DNA from: Chryseobacterium sp. BGARF1
GTDB lineage: Bacteria > Bacteroidota > Bacteroidia > Flavobacteriales > Weeksellaceae
Reading direction: 5' to 3'
Assembly: GCF_001677955.1 (NCBI RefSeq)
Contig: NZ_LELA01000058.1
Coordinates: 16,800-80,799 of the forward strand
DNA: 64,000 nucleotides
Shown here one piece after another: positions 44,967 to 53,302 of the stretch. How positions within the stretch are numbered: the first letter of the stretch is position 1; each line of letters begins with the position of its first letter. The notes below the pieces were generated by a model. That model saw only the letters and a program-made list of their open reading frames with translations, had not been told where the DNA came from and made no database searches. The translations under genes were made by a program, and so were the position numbers.

Positions 44967-45055
44967 AACGAGTACCAATTTTTTGAAAGCTCAAAGATAA
45001 AGCCATTTGGATTAAAAAATCTGAATTTCAAAGGTAAAAAAAATATACTGTAAAA

Positions 45056-45114
45056 TATCCATTTTGACAGATATTATATCCGAATTCAGTATAGATTATC
45101 CTTTCCAAAGGATA
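45056..45114. promoter_or_regulatory. Phased TATCC repeats and 18-bp palindrome in divergent control region
   Basis: TATCC occurs at 45056, 45077 and 45097, that is at 21- and 20-bp steps, on one helical face. The third copy is part of the palindrome TATCCTTT-CC-AAAGGATA (45097-45114, 8-bp perfect arms). This sits between the XRE gene and the operon starting at 45148, so it is a likely operator array for that regulator. Confidence 0.5.
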
Positions 45115-45147
45115 GAACTTCGATGAATAATATTAAATCTTGTCACT

Positions 45148-45699
45148 ATGAAAAAGAATAAAATATCTTTTGAAACGAATTTTTGGTATGTCTATGAGAT
45201 AGAAAATCCTTTTGAAGTAATTGATGCTTTTTTTGATTATGCAGATCTTGATTCCTATAAGCAGAGATTGGCAGAAGCCGTTCTTTATATCAATAAGCAG
45301 GAAGTTTACAAAAAAGAGTATCCAGGACAGGTATTTGTTTTCTATACCACCCTTCGATCTTTTCTTAAAGCTTGTTTTTGCCTGCAATACAAAGGAAAAA
45401 AGTGGAAAGCCAAACAGACATCTGATTGTAAATCGATTCTCCATCAAGGTTCATTGACAAAGGAAGAGTATGCTAATCCGTTTACCGTATTCCAAATTGC
45501 ATTTGCAGATAAATCACTAGATGAATTTGATTTTTTTCTATGTGAAGTCATACATATATCATTATCCCCAAATGTTGTAGAATTTGATTATGACCTGATC
45601 ACGCCCTATATCCATTTGCTCAAAATGCTCGATGCAAGCCAGCTGATGCGTGAAAGAGGTCTTGAAAAGATAAAAAAGAATAACCCTCCTTTAGAATAA
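45148..45699 (+). CDS. Hypothetical protein, first gene of XRE-linked operon
   Basis: This 183-aa protein is not recognised. It is rich in aromatic residues (F-F-D-Y-A-D, F-V-F-Y-T-T-L-R-S-F) and acidic stretches, with mixed alpha/beta character. It has no signal peptide or membrane helix. It starts the plus-strand operon divergent from the XRE regulator; the next gene follows after 69 bp. Two Cys (A-C-F-C, about residue 75) and a K-K-W-K-A-K basic patch are visible. Function unknown. Confidence 0.7.
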   Translation: MKKNKISFETNFWYVYEIENPFEVIDAFFDYADLDSYKQRLAEAVLYINKQEVYKKEYPGQVFVFYTTLRSFLKACFCLQYKGKKWKAKQTSDCKSILHQGSLTKEEYANPFTVFQIAFADKSLDEFDFFLCEVIHISLSPNVVEFDYDLITPYIHLLKMLDASQLMRERGLEKIKKNNPPLE

Positions 45700-45768
45700 T
45701 ATATCCAGTAACGGAATAGAATATCTTTCAGCGCATTCCCAACTTTACTAAAGCTAAATTTTTATAAT

Positions 45769-46401
45769 ATGGAAAATAATAAAAACTTTAAGAAAGAAAT
45801 AAGGCTTGTAAAATCGGTCAAACAGGCGAAGACAGTATTGAATATGTTACTGCAAGATTCAGAAAAGCTCAATTTAGAAAAGGGAATTTCAGGACTTCTG
45901 GAAAAATTAGAAAATCCCAAGCTCGATTTATTGCTGGACAGGTATCCCGAACTTTTGCAGGAATACGGACTGGAAGAGATACTTTCTGACGAACTTGAAA
46001 TTCCTGATGCGGAAACAAGCGATGTGAAGACGGCAGGACTTTTCTCTTGTCTTCAGTTACTGATGCATTTTTGTTATGAACTTAAGGAAAATCCAAATCC
46101 CAGCGATGATCGTTATGACAGTCTCAGATATATTTTGTGTTCAATAAGTTCCGAAAAGTTTGTACACGACCTGCTGATTATTACCGTTTCAGTTGTCGGA
46201 GTGGAATATTACGAAAAATTCCAGCAGAGAATTCAAAACTTGGATTTAAGCTTTGAAAGCGCAAAGGGTCTGGAAAATGATCCTGAGTTGCAGGAACACA
46301 TTGACCTTATGGCTTGGTTTGCATTAGTCAGGCTATTTTTAGAGTCGGTCTATACCTATTTCAATATTCCAGATCAAAACCTTAATAACCGTACATTATG
46401 A
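45769..46401 (+). CDS. Hypothetical helical protein, second gene of XRE-linked operon
   Basis: This 210-aa acidic protein is predicted nearly all-helical, with a hydrophobic helical hairpin in the second half (L-L-I-I-T-V-S-V-V-G-V-E-Y-Y). It has no signal peptide. It overlaps the following NTase-HEPN-like gene by 4 bp (ATGA), so the two are translated together, as expected for subunits of one complex or a toxin-antitoxin pair. I do not recognise the family. Confidence 0.7.
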   Translation: MENNKNFKKEIRLVKSVKQAKTVLNMLLQDSEKLNLEKGISGLLEKLENPKLDLLLDRYPELLQEYGLEEILSDELEIPDAETSDVKTAGLFSCLQLLMHFCYELKENPNPSDDRYDSLRYILCSISSEKFVHDLLIITVSVVGVEYYEKFQQRIQNLDLSFESAKGLENDPELQEHIDLMAWFALVRLFLESVYTYFNIPDQNLNNRTL

Positions 46402-48023
46402 AAACTTCAAAAAAACTCACATTTCCAAAACTCGATAACGAGTTTGTAGAAAATATCCTGAGACAATTGGTCAATCAGTACAGTGTTATTCAGATATTTT
46501 TTAGCAAAAATCATTCATCCGTATTTTCGCATCTGATTATCCATATTGAAAAAAATAGCGATGCGCAAGAGCTACAGCAAAGCAGATGGGTAAAGAAAGT
46601 TAGAAATCGCTATCAGATCGATGTGTATTTCATCGACTCCGTAAAGTTTCATCATAAATTTTCTTTGGGTCACCCTTTTTTTGAATTCTACTGTCAGCCT
46701 TCGGCAGTAATCTACCAAAATGAAGAATTAAGAGATTTCCCCATCATTACAAGGGAATGGAAAAAATACAAGGAAAAGCTCAATGCTTTTCAAGAAAGGT
46801 TTTATCACGATCACGATCTTCATCATTTACAAGTCCAAAATCTCATATCGGAAGGTGCGTCAAACAGTGTTTTTACATCCTATGCAAGATTGATAGAATA
46901 TAACCTTGAGTATTTGGAAGAGCTTTACTCAGGAAATAATCTTAATTCGCTGGATATGGATGAAAGAATCAATTATATGATTGAATATATTCCTGAAATC
47001 CAAAAATACTTTGTAAAAAATAGCCATGGCAAATATTATCTTACTGAACTCTTTGTAAAAGCAAAAGAAGCAACTGCCGATGATGATGCAATATATAAAA
47101 ATGAGATGTACGCAGCAGTTGGAATTGCTGAAAAAAAAATTTACGGTCTGATCGAAAGACGTTTTGATGAATTAAAGAAGCTGATAAAAAAAGAAACATT
47201 GCAAGTACGAAAAGCTTTGGATCAGATTGATGAAAAACCAAAAAATGTAATTCTTGAAATTGCAATTGAAACCATATTAAATTCTGCTGAAGTCGAGCAG
47301 ATTTACTTGTATCATCAAATGACTTACGGTGAAAAAACCACCTATTATTTCATGCTGATAGCTACAGGAGCGAGTAATGAAAAATTAAGCCTGATAAGTC
47401 AATCTCTTAGGAGTAAAATGAATGGGAAATATGACTTTGTGTTATTAAGCCACAACCGTTGCTGGATACAAAATAACTTGTATCAAAATCAGAGTTTCTT
47501 TACTAATATTATTCAAAAGAAATACCTCGTATATTCATCTAGCCCATACCATCCAGAATTTCATTTGGAGGTTCCTCACTATCCTTACCATGCTGACTTG
47601 TACTTTCATTATATATCAACCAGGGACAGTGCTTTCCAGTTTTTTGAGATATTCAATAATTCTAAAGAAAACTATCAAGGTTTAGAATATCTTTTCTCAT
47701 TATTTTTTCTATCATTTTGCAGAACATATATTTTTGTAAAGACATATTACTTACCAAATTATCTGTCCAGTCAATCACTATGGCTATTATGCCTTTATGC
47801 AGATTCCGACATTCGAAAGTATCAATACTTGATAGAGCATTTCTGGACAGATTTCTTTCCTTATTTAGACAGAAATATGGCTATTCATCATAAGTTATCA
47901 AAACTTGATATAGAAAAGGCCGCCCAAATGAATGTTATCGTTGAGAAACTGATGTATGAATTGCATAATCTGGTTATTGAAGGCAGATTATTGTCTGACT
48001 TTGAAAATGAGAAAAATTTATAG
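46398..48023 (+). CDS. Probable tandem nucleotidyltransferase-HEPN protein
   Basis: The 541-aa protein looks like two copies of a nucleotidyltransferase-fold domain, each followed by helices. Unit 1: I-Q-I-F-F-S (31-36), S-H-L-I-I-H-I-E (44-51), G-H-P-F-F-E-F through V-I-Y-Q (91-107), then helices to about 275. Unit 2: V-E-Q-I-Y-L-Y (299-305), Y-Y-F-M-L-I-A (316-322), S-F-F-T-N-I-I-Q through L-V-Y-S (366-380), then helices to the end. The order strand / G-x-F / ..L-Y matches MNT-type domains next to HEPN helices. The usual catalytic G-S and D-x-D are absent, so both NTase units would be inactive. The domain call is by pattern only. Confidence 0.55.
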   Translation: MKTSKKLTFPKLDNEFVENILRQLVNQYSVIQIFFSKNHSSVFSHLIIHIEKNSDAQELQQSRWVKKVRNRYQIDVYFIDSVKFHHKFSLGHPFFEFYCQPSAVIYQNEELRDFPIITREWKKYKEKLNAFQERFYHDHDLHHLQVQNLISEGASNSVFTSYARLIEYNLEYLEELYSGNNLNSLDMDERINYMIEYIPEIQKYFVKNSHGKYYLTELFVKAKEATADDDAIYKNEMYAAVGIAEKKIYGLIERRFDELKKLIKKETLQVRKALDQIDEKPKNVILEIAIETILNSAEVEQIYLYHQMTYGEKTTYYFMLIATGASNEKLSLISQSLRSKMNGKYDFVLLSHNRCWIQNNLYQNQSFFTNIIQKKYLVYSSSPYHPEFHLEVPHYPYHADLYFHYISTRDSAFQFFEIFNNSKENYQGLEYLFSLFFLSFCRTYIFVKTYYLPNYLSSQSLWLLCLYADSDIRKYQYLIEHFWTDFFPYLDRNMAIHHKLSKLDIEKAAQMNVIVEKLMYELHNLVIEGRLLSDFENEKNL

Positions 48024-48205
48024 AAATACAATTGCTAATATCAAATCAATCGTTTTGCAAACTTTTAAATAACTTAAGCTTAGCAAAATCTTTTGAATCT
48101 TTTGTGGTTAAAAAAATATTAAGTACTCAACTAATTGAAATAATTATATCTCTTTTCCAAGCGAAATCCAAAATTCGCCGGAGTCAAATGCCATTAACAA
48201 CTAAT

Positions 48206-48230
48206 AATTAACAATTAACAATTAACAATT
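48206..48230. repeat. 7-bp tandem repeat (AATTAAC) upstream of aminotransferase
   Basis: Three and a half AATTAAC units lie about 70 bp before the ATG at 48298. The rest of the 274-bp gap (48024-48297) includes TAAGCTTAGC and CTTTTGTGGTTAAA stretches common between flavobacterial genes, but no gene. Confidence 0.75.
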
Positions 48231-48297
48231 TTAAAGGAGAACTTAACACTTGTTTCCGGAATTAGAATTAAATTTGGGGGCAATAAAACGAAATATC

Positions 48298-49434
48298 ATG
48301 CAAAGTAAAATATGGCTTTCTTCTCCACACATGGGAGGTAACGAACAAAAATATGTTAACGAGGCCTTTGATGCCAATTGGGTAGCTCCATTGGGTCCAA
48401 ATGTAGATGGTTTTGAAAAAGACTTAGAGAGCTTTTTAAATAATGATGTTAAAGTAGCCGTTCTTTCTGCGGGTACAGCGGCGTTACATTTAGCTTTGAT
48501 TGAATGTGGAGTAAAGTATGATGATGAAGTGATCTGTCAGTCGATGACGTTTTCTGCTTCGGCAAATCCAATTGCGTATTGTGGAGCAACTACGGTTTTC
48601 ATAGATTCAGAGAAAGATACCTGGAATATGTGTCCTATTGCTTTGGAAGAAGCTATTCAGGATAGAATTTCAAAAGGGAAGAAGCCCAAAGCAATTATTG
48701 TCGTTCATTTATACGGAATGCCTGCAAAAATGGATGAAATTACTGCCATTGCTGAAAAATATGAAATTCCTATCATTGAAGATGCTGCAGAAGCATTAGG
48801 TTCTACTTATAAAGGAAAAGCTTGCGGAACATTTGGAAGATTTGGGGTACTTTCTTTCAATGGGAACAAGATCATTACGACTTCCGGTGGGGGGGCATTG
48901 GTTTGCCATACTCAGGAAGATAAAGATAAAGCCGTGTTTTTATCGACACAGGCTAGAGATAATGCTCCTCATTATCAGCATTCTCATATTGGGTATAATT
49001 ACCGTATGAGTAATATTGTTGCTGGTATCGGTCGTGGACAAATGGAAGTTTTAAATGACAGGGTGGAAGCACGCAGAAAGATGCATGATTTTTATGTTGA
49101 TGCTTTTAAAGATATTGATGGCATAGAGGTTTTCTCTGAACCTAATGAAGAGTATTACTCCAACCATTGGTTGTCTGCCATTGTAATTGATGAAAACATA
49201 ACAGGAAAAAATCGTGAAGATTTGAGATTGGCTTTTCTTGAAGACAATATAGAATCAAGACCACTGTGGAAGCCAATGCATTTACAACCCGTTTTTGCAG
49301 ATGCTTCCTATTATGGAACTAATGTAGCAGAGAAATTATTTGATGATGGGCTGTGTTTGCCTTCGGGGTCTAATTTAACAGATGAAGACAGAGCTCGCAT
49401 TGCCATAAAAATAAAAGAAGTATTTTCGAAATAA
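48298..49434 (+). CDS. DegT/DnrJ-family sugar aminotransferase (PglE-like)
   Basis: I set the start at the ATG at 48298 (378 aa), where the conserved I-W-L-S-S-P-H-M-G-G-N-E opening begins; an upstream TTG at 48250 only adds non-conserved sequence. The PLP lysine is Lys191 in S-F-N-G-N-K-I-I-T-T-S-G-G-G. The enzyme would aminate the 4-keto sugar made by the PglF-like dehydratase (22136), for acetylation by the PglD-like enzyme (40197). Normally these genes sit together; here an integrase-bearing 7.5-kb stretch separates them. It has its own terminator. Confidence 0.87.
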   Translation: MQSKIWLSSPHMGGNEQKYVNEAFDANWVAPLGPNVDGFEKDLESFLNNDVKVAVLSAGTAALHLALIECGVKYDDEVICQSMTFSASANPIAYCGATTVFIDSEKDTWNMCPIALEEAIQDRISKGKKPKAIIVVHLYGMPAKMDEITAIAEKYEIPIIEDAAEALGSTYKGKACGTFGRFGVLSFNGNKIITTSGGGALVCHTQEDKDKAVFLSTQARDNAPHYQHSHIGYNYRMSNIVAGIGRGQMEVLNDRVEARRKMHDFYVDAFKDIDGIEVFSEPNEEYYSNHWLSAIVIDENITGKNREDLRLAFLEDNIESRPLWKPMHLQPVFADASYYGTNVAEKLFDDGLCLPSGSNLTDEDRARIAIKIKEVFSK

Positions 49435-49438
49435 ATAT

Positions 49439-49472
49439 AATTCCCTTTAATTCTAAGTTAAAGGGAATTTTT
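49439..49472 (+). terminator. Rho-independent terminator after aminotransferase
   Basis: A perfect 12-bp stem (AATTCCCTTTAA and its complement) with a 7-nt loop starts 5 bp after the stop codon and leads into TTTATC. Confidence 0.85.
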
Positions 49473-49706
49473 ATCTTTGTTGCTTTTGAGAAATGTAATT
49501 GATTTTACAAGCTTTATTAATTGTTTTCAGTTTACTTGATAAAATCTGAAACCAAATAAAAATATTTATGAATGAGGTTTTTCAAAGCTCTATGTTCTTT
49601 TCATTTCCAAAGTTTAAACCTATTTTCTATATTTACATATTGTTTTAGAAAATAAAATAATATGCACTACGCAACTTATGAAAGTTAAGATAAATTTCTA
49701 TTGTTA

Positions 49707-50702
49707 ATGAAAATTCAAAATAAAATACTTTTGATTACTGGCGGAACCGGGTCATTTGGAACTGCTGTGCTTAATCGCTTTTTACAAACAGAACATTTTA
49801 AAGAAATCCGGATTTTTTCACGTGATGAAAAAAAGCAGGATGATATGCGTAATTTCTATAAAAATGATAAGATAAAATATTTTATTGGAGATGTGCGAGA
49901 TTATAACAGTGTAGATTATGCAATGAAAGATGTAGATTATGTTTTTCATGCAGCAGCTTTAAAACAGGTGCCATCATGTGAATTTTTTCCTATGCAGGCT
50001 GTAAAAACAAATGTGGAAGGAACACAGAACGTTATTCGTGCTGCATCTTCAAATGGAGTACAGAAAGTGATTTGTCTCTCTACAGATAAAGCGGCTTATC
50101 CTATCAATGCAATGGGGATTTCCAAAGCAATGATGGAAAAGGTAGCAGTTGCAGAAGCCCGAAATTTAAAAAACACTGTAGTTTGTTTAACCCGTTACGG
50201 AAATGTAATGGCATCAAGAGGATCTGTGATTCCTTTATTTTTAAATCAGATTGAGAAAAATGAAGATATCACGATTACTGATCCTAATATGACTCGTTTT
50301 CTGATGTCACTGGATGAAGCAGTAGAATTGGTATTGTTTGCATTTGAACATGGAAATCCCGGAGATTTATTTGTTAATAAAGCGCCAGCTGCAACAATTG
50401 GTGATTTGGCTAAAGCTGTTTTAGAATTAAAAAACGCAGATAATAAAATCAAAATTATAGGAACAAGACATGGTGAAAAATTATATGAGACACTATGTAC
50501 TCGTGAAGAAATGATGAATGCCGAAGATATGGGCGATTTTTATAGAATCCCATCAGATAACCGCGATTTAAATTATGCTAAATACTTTTCAGAAGGTAAT
50601 CAAATTGAAACCACAATAGAAGATTACAATTCTCATAATACAAAAAGAGAAGATGTGGAAGGAGTAAAAAGACTATTGAAAAAATTAGATTTATTTCAAT
50701 AA
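49707..50702 (+). CDS. UDP-GlcNAc 4,6-dehydratase/5-epimerase (CapE/WbjB/FnlA-like)
   Basis: The ATG at 49707 gives 331 aa; an upstream TTG adds two residues. The soluble SDR has T-G-G-T-G-S-F-G near the N-terminus, S-T-D-K-A-A-Y-P-I-N-A-M-G-I-S-K, and R-Y-G-N-V-M-A-S-R-G-S-V-I-P. These are hallmarks of the group making UDP-4-keto-6-deoxy-L-HexNAc, the first step to UDP-L-FucNAc or UDP-L-QuiNAc. It has no membrane helices, unlike the dehydratase at 22136. It begins a four-gene operon ending at the terminator at 53183. Confidence 0.88.
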   Translation: MKIQNKILLITGGTGSFGTAVLNRFLQTEHFKEIRIFSRDEKKQDDMRNFYKNDKIKYFIGDVRDYNSVDYAMKDVDYVFHAAALKQVPSCEFFPMQAVKTNVEGTQNVIRAASSNGVQKVICLSTDKAAYPINAMGISKAMMEKVAVAEARNLKNTVVCLTRYGNVMASRGSVIPLFLNQIEKNEDITITDPNMTRFLMSLDEAVELVLFAFEHGNPGDLFVNKAPAATIGDLAKAVLELKNADNKIKIIGTRHGEKLYETLCTREEMMNAEDMGDFYRIPSDNRDLNYAKYFSEGNQIETTIEDYNSHNTKREDVEGVKRLLKKLDLFQ

Positions 50703-50707
50703 TAAAC

Positions 50708-51121
50708 ATGGAATTTTTAAAAGGTAATTTTTTTCAAGACAACAGAGGTTGTGTTTCTTTTAATAATACATTAAATCTTGCTCTTACAAAAAGAATGTAT
50801 GTTATAGAAAATGCAGATATAGATATTTGTCGTGCTTGGCAAGGACATCAAATTGAAAAAAGGTGGTTTGTTGCTGTTAATGGTACATTTGAAATAAGAA
50901 TAGTTAAGATTGACGATTTTGAAAATCCTTCAGATGATTTGGAGCCTCAAAGTTTTATATTGAAAGGTCAATCGATGGATTCACTCTTTATTGAAGCTGG
51001 TTTTGCATCATCAATACAGGCAATTGAATTAAATTCCAAACTCGTTGTTTTTTCAGACCATCATTTAGACGAAATAAAAGACGATTATAAATTTGACTCC
51101 CAAAAATGGAAACAGAAATAA
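50708..51121 (+). CDS. RmlC/WxcM-like cupin sugar 3-epimerase
   Basis: This 137-aa cupin has G-x-F-x-D-x-R-G at the N-terminus, R-A-W-Q-G-H-Q-I-E-K-R-W-F (about residues 40-52) and G-x-F-E-I-R-I, like RmlC/FdtA-type sugar epimerases. In CapF a cupin like this is fused to a reductase and carries out the C3 epimerisation of the L-FucNAc pathway. Here it is a separate gene 5 bp after the dehydratase, with the reductase encoded at 52241. Role inferred from context. Confidence 0.75.
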   Translation: MEFLKGNFFQDNRGCVSFNNTLNLALTKRMYVIENADIDICRAWQGHQIEKRWFVAVNGTFEIRIVKIDDFENPSDDLEPQSFILKGQSMDSLFIEAGFASSIQAIELNSKLVVFSDHHLDEIKDDYKFDSQKWKQK

Positions 51122-51122
51122 A

Positions 51123-52244
51123 ATGAAAAGACTAAAAGTAGTTACGATATTAGGTACAAGACCAGAAATTATAAGATTAACAGAATGTATAAAAAAATGT
51201 GATCAGTATTTTGAGCATATAGTAATACATACTGGTCAGAATTATGATTATGAGCTGAATGAAATTTTTTTTGAAGATTTAGAATTGCGCAAACCAGATT
51301 ACTTTCTAAATGTTGCAGGAGAACATTTGGGCGAGACCATAGGAAACGTAATTTCAAAGTCATATGAAATTTTATTAAAGGAAAAACCTGATGCATTATT
51401 AGTTTTAGGAGATACAAACAGTGTATTGAGTACAATTGCCGCAAAAAGACTTAAAATTCCGATTTTCCATATGGAAGCAGGAAACAGATGTTTTGACCAA
51501 AATGTTCCGGAAGAGATTAATAGAAAAATTTCTGATCATATAAGTGATATCAATCTTACCTATACAGAAAACAGCAGACGTTACCTTCTGAGTGAAGGTT
51601 TTCGTAAAGATCATGTTTTTGTTACAGGTTCACCGTTGAAGGAAGTTTTAGATAAATATCAAAACAAAATACAGCAAAGTGATGTTGTGGAACGTTTATC
51701 TTTAAAAGAAAATAATTTTATAGTTGTAAGCGCTCATAGAGAAGAAAATATTGATTTGGATAATCACTTTGAAATATTGGTAGACTCAATCAATGCCGTA
51801 GCTGAAAAATACCAAATGCCAATTATATTTTCTACCCATCCCCGTACAAAAAACAGGATAGAAAAAAATAATATTAAGTTTCATCCGCTCATTCAAAATG
51901 TAGCTCCTTTAGGCTTTTTTGATTATGTGAAATTACAGAGCAAATCTTTTATTGTTTTGTCTGACAGCGGAACGATAAGTGAAGAATCTGCGATGATGGG
52001 ATTTCCTGCAGTAAGTATAAGAACAAGTACAGAAAGGCCGGAAGCCATTGATGCAGGAACAATTGTTCTTGGAGGAATTTCTAAAGATCAAATGCTCAAT
52101 GCTATTGAAATTTCAAAAGGATTATTTGATTCTGATATTAAATTGCCGTTTGAGTATGAGGTAACAAATACTTCTGATCGTGTTATTAAAGCAATTCAAA
52201 GTTATTCTGCTATTGTAGATAAAGTAATATGGAATAAGAGATGA
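51123..52244 (+). CDS. UDP-HexNAc 2-epimerase (CapG/WbjD/FnlC-like)
   Basis: The ATG at 51123 is 1 bp after the cupin stop and gives 373 aa. It is a WecB-fold protein: T-I-L-G-T-R-P-E-I-I-R at the start, L-G-D-T-N-S-V, H-M-E-A-G-N-R and S-D-S-G-T-I-S-E-E. The E-A-G-N-R (not G-L-R) block places it with the epimerases that act on the 6-deoxy-L sugar, giving UDP-L-FucNAc or L-QuiNAc. It differs from the WecB at 29845. It overlaps the next gene by 4 bp. Confidence 0.87.
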   Translation: MKRLKVVTILGTRPEIIRLTECIKKCDQYFEHIVIHTGQNYDYELNEIFFEDLELRKPDYFLNVAGEHLGETIGNVISKSYEILLKEKPDALLVLGDTNSVLSTIAAKRLKIPIFHMEAGNRCFDQNVPEEINRKISDHISDINLTYTENSRRYLLSEGFRKDHVFVTGSPLKEVLDKYQNKIQQSDVVERLSLKENNFIVVSAHREENIDLDNHFEILVDSINAVAEKYQMPIIFSTHPRTKNRIEKNNIKFHPLIQNVAPLGFFDYVKLQSKSFIVLSDSGTISEESAMMGFPAVSIRTSTERPEAIDAGTIVLGGISKDQMLNAIEISKGLFDSDIKLPFEYEVTNTSDRVIKAIQSYSAIVDKVIWNKR

Positions 52245-53086
52245 AAAAAATACTCATTATAGGGATTAAAGGAATGGCGGGGCATGTCATTTACAATTAC
52301 CTTAATAAAAATACAGATTATAAAGTATTTGGTATCGCAAGAAATATTGCTGAAAATAATCAGGAAATATCTCTTGATGTTTCAGATACAAGAAAGTTAA
52401 AAGAGATTATAGCATATCATAATTTTGATGTTGTAATTAATTGTATCGGAATTTTGAATAAAGATGCAGAAGATAATCCTTCTAAAGCAATTTGGTTTAA
52501 TAGTTATTTCCCGCATTTTTTAGAAGAAATCACAAAAGAATCGCAAACTCAGATTATACATATCAGTACAGATTGTGTTTTCAACGGCAGAAAAGGAAAT
52601 TATGCAGAGAGCGATTTTAAAGATGGTGAAGGGTTCTATGCTCAGTCTAAAGCTTTGGGGGAAATTACCAATGATAAAGATCTTACCATACGTACTTCTA
52701 TTATCGGACCGGAACTTAAAAACGGAATTGGCCTGTTTCATTGGTTTATGAATCAATCGGGTGAAATTAATGGATATACATCGGCATCTTGGAGTGGGGT
52801 AACCACATTAGAATTAGCTAAAGCAATACAATGTGTGATAGAAAATCCATTACAGGGATTAGTGCACCTCACTAATGGTATTCCTATTAGTAAATTTGAT
52901 TTGGTTAATTTATTTAAAGATATTTGGAATAAAAATCAAACAACTATTCTACCTTACGAAGGAAAAAATGTTGATAAGTCTTTACAAAAGTCAGAGCTAT
53001 TGAAGTACGAAGTTAAAAGCTATAAAGACATGCTTATTGAGCAGAGTGAATGGATGAAAGAATTTTCATATTTATATAATTATTAA
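52241..53086 (+). CDS. RmlD-like 4-keto reductase (WbvR/CapF-reductase role)
   Basis: This 281-aa SDR reductase has I-I-G-I-K-G-M-A-G-H-V at the N-terminus, I-S-T-D-C-V-F-N-G and the Y-x3-K pair (Y-A-Q-S-K) of dTDP-4-dehydrorhamnose reductases. In this gene set it should reduce the 4-keto-6-deoxy-HexNAc. Its length is nearer to WbvR (L-RhaNAc/L-QuiNAc route) than to CapF/WbjC (about 370 aa with a cupin), but the separate cupin at 50708 could stand in. The end product, L-FucNAc or L-QuiNAc, is therefore open. Confidence 0.83.
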   Translation: MKKILIIGIKGMAGHVIYNYLNKNTDYKVFGIARNIAENNQEISLDVSDTRKLKEIIAYHNFDVVINCIGILNKDAEDNPSKAIWFNSYFPHFLEEITKESQTQIIHISTDCVFNGRKGNYAESDFKDGEGFYAQSKALGEITNDKDLTIRTSIIGPELKNGIGLFHWFMNQSGEINGYTSASWSGVTTLELAKAIQCVIENPLQGLVHLTNGIPISKFDLVNLFKDIWNKNQTTILPYEGKNVDKSLQKSELLKYEVKSYKDMLIEQSEWMKEFSYLYNY

Positions 53087-53182
53087 TTAAACAAATATTA
53101 TTAAAAAGAATAGTCTTTGCTTGATGAAATTACAAATCGAGTAAGTAATAATTTATTTTAATTAAAATTAATATATTATCAC

Positions 53183-53218
53183 AACAGCTTGCTTTACATG
53201 AAGTAAGCTGTTTTTTTT
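53183..53218 (+). terminator. Rho-independent terminator after L-amino-sugar operon
   Basis: A 12-bp stem with one G-U pair (AACAGCTTGCTT with AAGTAAGCTGTT), a 6-nt loop and T8. It separates the 49707-53086 operon from the second polymer locus. Confidence 0.88.
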
Positions 53219-53302
53219 ATTATTAATATGCTATATAAAGGTTAAATCCCAAAACTGAGAGTCAAAATCTTTCCTTATATTTACCATTCAGTTTATTGTT
53301 TG

